Source: Halobacteriales archaeon QS_4_70_19
Lineage (GTDB): Archaea; Halobacteriota; Halobacteria; Halobacteriales; Haloarculaceae
Direction of reading: 5' to 3'
Assembly: GCA_003020985.1 (NCBI GenBank)
Contig: PXRM01000022.1
Location: 1 to 64,000 of the forward strand
DNA length: 64,000 bases
Shown here: positions 56,600-64,000 of the stretch, piece after piece
How positions within the stretch are numbered: position 1 is the first letter of the stretch
How the letters are laid out: the number at the start of each line of letters is the position of its first letter
The notes under the pieces: model-generated
Database searches by the model: none
The model's input: only the letters and a program-made list of their open reading frames with translations
What the model was told of the DNA's origin: nothing
Translations under genes and position numbers: made by a program

Positions 56600-58073
56600 T
56601 GTAGTCCTCCTTGGATGTCAGCAGGGTGTCGGCCGCCGGCTGGGACGCGTTCAGCAGCGCGACGTACAGCCGGTCGCTGCGTCTGTAGATGCCGCTCTCG
56701 ACGGCGAGGTAGGCCAGGACGAACGCTACGGCGACGAGCCCGTGGACCACCGTCAGTTCCGCGGGCTGGCCGACCGCGGGCAGCCCGGCCAGCAGCCCCT
56801 CGATCAGCTGGTACAGCCCGGCGTAGATCGCGATGGCCGGCAGGGCGACCAGCGGGACGGCCCCGTAGCGGACCGCGGCCGGGACCGATGCGGTCCCGAC
56901 GATCTCGCGGGCGGTGTGCAGCACCGTCAGGACCACCACCAGCGTGAGCAGGAGTCCGCTGTCCAGCTCGGTCCCCTTGCCGGTGAGCAGGGCGAACAGG
57001 CCGCCGCCCGCGAGCGCGGTGAGGGCGATGACGACGACGCCGACGGGCCCGGCTGACCCGGACTTCGTCGCCGCCGGCGGCTCGTGGGCGACCCGGCCCC
57101 CCGACGCGAGGAACTGATACGCCTTGTAGAACCCGTGCAGGATCAGGTGGGCGATGGCGGCGCCGAAGAAGCCAAGCCCGGCCTGCATGATCATAAAGCC
57201 CATCTGCCCGACCGTCGAGCAGCCGAGTTTGCCCTTGACGTCCGTCTGGACGGTCTTCAGGAGCTTCCCCAGGAGCGCGCTCGCGGCTCCGACGAGCACG
57301 ACCCCGAGCATGAAGCCGGCGTCGACGGTGACGACGGGCGCGAAGCGCACCAGCAGGATGCCGCCGGCGTTGACGAAACCGGCGTGCATCAGTGCCGAGG
57401 CGGGCGTCGGAGCCGTCATCGACGAGAGCAGCCACGTGTGGAAGGGGACGAGCGCCGACTGGACCATCGCCGCCAGCAGGAGTGCCCCGGCCGCCGCCAG
57501 CACGACGGTCGACGGGGCGGTCCCGACGGCCGACGCGATCCCCGAGACCGTCGTCGCGCCGGTTTCCCACCACAGCGTCGCCAGTCCGACGACGAGCAGG
57601 CCGCTGCTCGCGACGAAGTACCGGCGTGCGAGGGCGGCTGCGGCCTGTGCCTGGGGCCAGTCCTCGGCGTGGCCGATCAGGTCGGCCATCACGAGCCCCA
57701 TCGCGAGCCACGCGATGCCGAACAGGACGAGGTGGTCGGCCGCGACCAGCACCATCACGACCAGCGTGAACGCGAACACGCGGCCGAAGAAGCGGTCGAT
57801 GGTCCGGCTCCCGGCCATGTACCGCCGCGAGTAGCTGTGGACGATCCCACTGAAGAACGTGACCGCCACCCACATCACGACGGTCAGTCCGTCGACGGCC
57901 ACGAGGCCCGCGAACGCCCAGCCCTCGCCGGTCCAGAGTCGGGCGGCGAGCACACCGAGACACGCGGCCCACAGAAGCCACACGAGTCGCGTCAGCGCCG
58001 TCGGCACGCGAGAATCCGAACGTTCCGGTGTCGGAAGCTGTCCCACGGTCGTCGCCCCGTCGTGTCCTGTCAT
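56589..58073 (-). CDS. dabB: DabB-like NuoL/MrpA-related membrane subunit
   Basis: NuoL-type antiporter core 'VQSALVPFHTWLLSSMTAPTPASALMHAGFVNAGGILLVRF'; overlaps dabA by 11 bp. Confidence 0.88.
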   Translation of the reverse strand: MTGHDGATTVGQLPTPERSDSRVPTALTRLVWLLWAACLGVLAARLWTGEGWAFAGLVAVDGLTVVMWVAVTFFSGIVHSYSRRYMAGSRTIDRFFGRVFAFTLVVMVLVAADHLVLFGIAWLAMGLVMADLIGHAEDWPQAQAAAALARRYFVASSGLLVVGLATLWWETGATTVSGIASAVGTAPSTVVLAAAGALLLAAMVQSALVPFHTWLLSSMTAPTPASALMHAGFVNAGGILLVRFAPVVTVDAGFMLGVVLVGAASALLGKLLKTVQTDVKGKLGCSTVGQMGFMIMQAGLGFFGAAIAHLILHGFYKAYQFLASGGRVAHEPPAATKSGSAGPVGVVVIALTALAGGGLFALLTGKGTELDSGLLLTLVVVLTVLHTAREIVGTASVPAAVRYGAVPLVALPAIAIYAGLYQLIEGLLAGLPAVGQPAELTVVHGLVAVAFVLAYLAVESGIYRRSDRLYVALLNASQPAADTLLTSKEDYNEY

Positions 58074-58495
58074 CGTTGTCTGCCGACGACCTGCATCGGT
58101 CGTCCTCACCCAGTGCTACGAACAGACTGTGCATTAAGAGTTCCTAAACGACCATATCGTTCGTCAGAGTTGGATTATAGAACGTGATAGTCACGATGTA
58201 ACACGCGTGAAGTGTTGCCAGGCCACATCGTTTCGGAGGGGCTCCCCACGGGATTCGGGACTTTCAGGAGCTGTCGGACCCGTCTACCGGGTGCTCGCTC
58301 CCACATCGGGCGGCTGGCCGCCCACCGGCTGCCGGGCAGATGGATGTTCGGCGTCCGGGCCGCTTCAGGAGTCCACGTTCCCGGACGGCGATTCGATACC
58401 GGACTGTTCGAAATGGAGGCGATATCGAACGGGCTGGGATTCCTCGGCGGCCGGAGGGTCGGCCGGCCGGCCCGTACTGGCGGGGTGCCGGGGAG

Positions 58496-61298
<2,803 letters not shown>

Positions 61299-61319
61299 TC
61301 GCGACCGACCGGCCCGCTC

Positions 61320-62474
<1,155 letters not shown>

Positions 62475-63078
62475 ACCCCGCTCGTCGGACGCCTCACACT
62501 AAGGGATTCGTGTGCGGGAACTGGCACGACCCGTCGCCGTCGAGGGCTGTCCGGAGGAGCAGTGCTGACCCGCGGCCGGTCGTCGTGTGTCGAGTTCCCC
62601 AGAGATTCGGAGGAGAGCGAAGTCACCAAGCATCCCGGCGAGATAGCCGGAGGAATCGACCGGAACGGGGTCGGAGTTTCGCCGTGTGCCCCGCCTGAGC
62701 GGAACGGATCGGCTCCCGGTCGAAACTCGACCCTCTCCGCAGCGTCGCCACTCCTGACCAGCGAACCCATCCGCGAGCCGAACTACCCGCAGGGGACGAG
62801 AATGCAGGCGAACGGTTTGATGGTCTCGCCCGCGGTCACGACCGGTCGGTCCCGGACAGGCCCGTCGACTTCCGCGGCCTCTTTTGAATGGACTGGAGCG
62901 TTCGAATTAGAGGCGGGACGTTCTCGCGACGTTCGGCGGGCGCTTTGATCTACAACGTTCCGGAGGCACCACCTACCGGATTCGGTCGGACCAGGTGAGT
63001 ACCACCGCCGAGATGACGCCGGCGCGTGTCCGGATGGAGCCGTACGGACCGCGTTCTATCGGTTCTGGACCGTACCTC

Positions 63079-63663
63079 TCAGCCGTCCGTAGTGTCGGTT
63101 TCCGTCCCGGGATTCAGGGTCTCGTAGCGGTTCTCGCGGATGTATTCTTCAGTGAGTGCAGGTGAGTGGCTTAGAAGCTCGATACCGGCTTCGTCGCCGC
63201 CCTCGGTGAACGTGCCACGAGGAAGTGGGGGGTGGCCGGGTGTCGGCGTCGGTTCTGGCCGTCCCGACTCGCCCCAACTGACGGCGAACGAGTAGCGCCC
63301 TTTGGCGACGAACAGTTCCCAGCCCAACTCCTTCCAACGTACGCCCGCCTTATTGCCGCTATCGGCCTCGACGGGATATCGGACGACTATTACTACGTGT
63401 TCGTCTCCGTTCGGTGACTCGTAATACGTTTCGTATCCCTCAACCTCGCCTAAATCCCCGACTGATGCGTATCCCTCACTCTCGACAGTCCAGCCATTCG
63501 GTGCCGTGGGCATCAATACCTTCGGTGGCTGTGCCGTTGCGGTGGGACTCTTCTCGGTGTGCGACCGGGGTTTGGTTTTCGACGTGTTGCTATCCCCTGA
63601 TGTGTTTGTACATCCTGTGAGTGTGAAGACAGCAGAACAGGCGAGGAGTTCCCTGCGTCTCAT
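63079..63663 (-). CDS. Lipobox-containing secreted hypothetical protein
   Basis: 'MRRRELLACSAVFTLTGCTNTSGDSN' signal with LTGC lipobox. Confidence 0.8.
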   Translation of the reverse strand: MRRRELLACSAVFTLTGCTNTSGDSNTSKTKPRSHTEKSPTATAQPPKVLMPTAPNGWTVESEGYASVGDLGEVEGYETYYESPNGDEHVVIVVRYPVEADSGNKAGVRWKELGWELFVAKGRYSFAVSWGESGRPEPTPTPGHPPLPRGTFTEGGDEAGIELLSHSPALTEEYIRENRYETLNPGTETDTTDG

Positions 63664-63676
63664 CGTAGGAGTCGAA

Positions 63677-64000
63677 TCAGTGATTATGGTTTTCTGCTGA
63701 ATGGTCAGCGCCGTACTGCATCGCCTCCATCTCGCACTGGGATGGTTTTGACGTCATCTTATTCGTGGCTCCCGAGACGTTATAGTAGTCTCCTTGGATA
63801 ATACTGTTATCACCTTTACCCAGCGCCGTCTCCCATCGTTTCCCGTTCCCGTACAAGTTCTCGAAGAACGTTCCAAGTGAGTGCTCTTCGTAACGAACAC
63901 CGTGTTCTGTGCAACGACCGGCTGGGAAATCCGGACGGCACCGAACTCGTACCGTTGTCGCGCCGTGCCGTCCTCGTAATCGAGAACAACGAGTCGACCG
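63677..64000 (-). pseudogene. C-terminal part of a PQQ-like beta-propeller protein with apparent frame switch, truncated by window edge
   Basis: Edge part reads LVVLDYEDGTARQRYEFGAVRISQPVVAQNTVFVTK in one frame; from ~63882 downstream the coding-like frame changes to ..LGTFFENLYGNGKRWETALGKGDNSIIQGDYYNVSGATNK..*. Confidence 0.45.

Noticed and set aside
54254-56947. 897-aa plus-strand ORF antisense to dabA
   Set aside because: Shadow ORF with low-complexity Val/Arg/Gly content.

Overview
This 64 kb window is GC-rich haloarchaeal chromosome. The evidence is acidic proteins, Tat-type signals, HalOD1 and bacterio-opsin-activator-type regulators, archaeal L39e/L31e/aIF6/S8e, a TFB, and short or absent leaders. 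About 50 credible genes were separated from many GC-driven shadow ORFs. Main loci: a decayed IS200/IS605 tnpB right end (left edge); an acyl-CoA ligase and nitrilase; rpl39e-rpl31e-aIF6; sensor kinases; an IclR regulator beside a Tat-tagged small subunit plus GMC oxidoreductase pair; an exported GH78 rhamnosidase and GH3 glucosidase pair with a Bat-like regulator; mch; an M14 peptidase beside a very acidic TSP3/repeat protein; TFB; two cupin-zinc-ribbon paralogs; site-2 protease; purB; kynureninase; a dabA-dabB-like inorganic-carbon transporter; katG; trpB. The most interesting non-gene signals are: (i) palindromic GC-rich segments that appear inserted in frame into two unrelated genes (one supported by comparison with a paralog in this window); (ii) an 82-bp MITE-like hairpin with 15-bp perfect terminal inverted repeats abutting the TFB stop codon; (iii) a ~470-bp nested inverted-repeat element upstream of purB; (iv) a 3x33-bp tandem repeat inside a membrane-protein gene; (v) a coding-frame switch (probable pseudogene) at the right edge; (vi) promoter-proximal palindromes upstream of katG and iclR. 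All functional names are by reading motifs only; no database searches were run.
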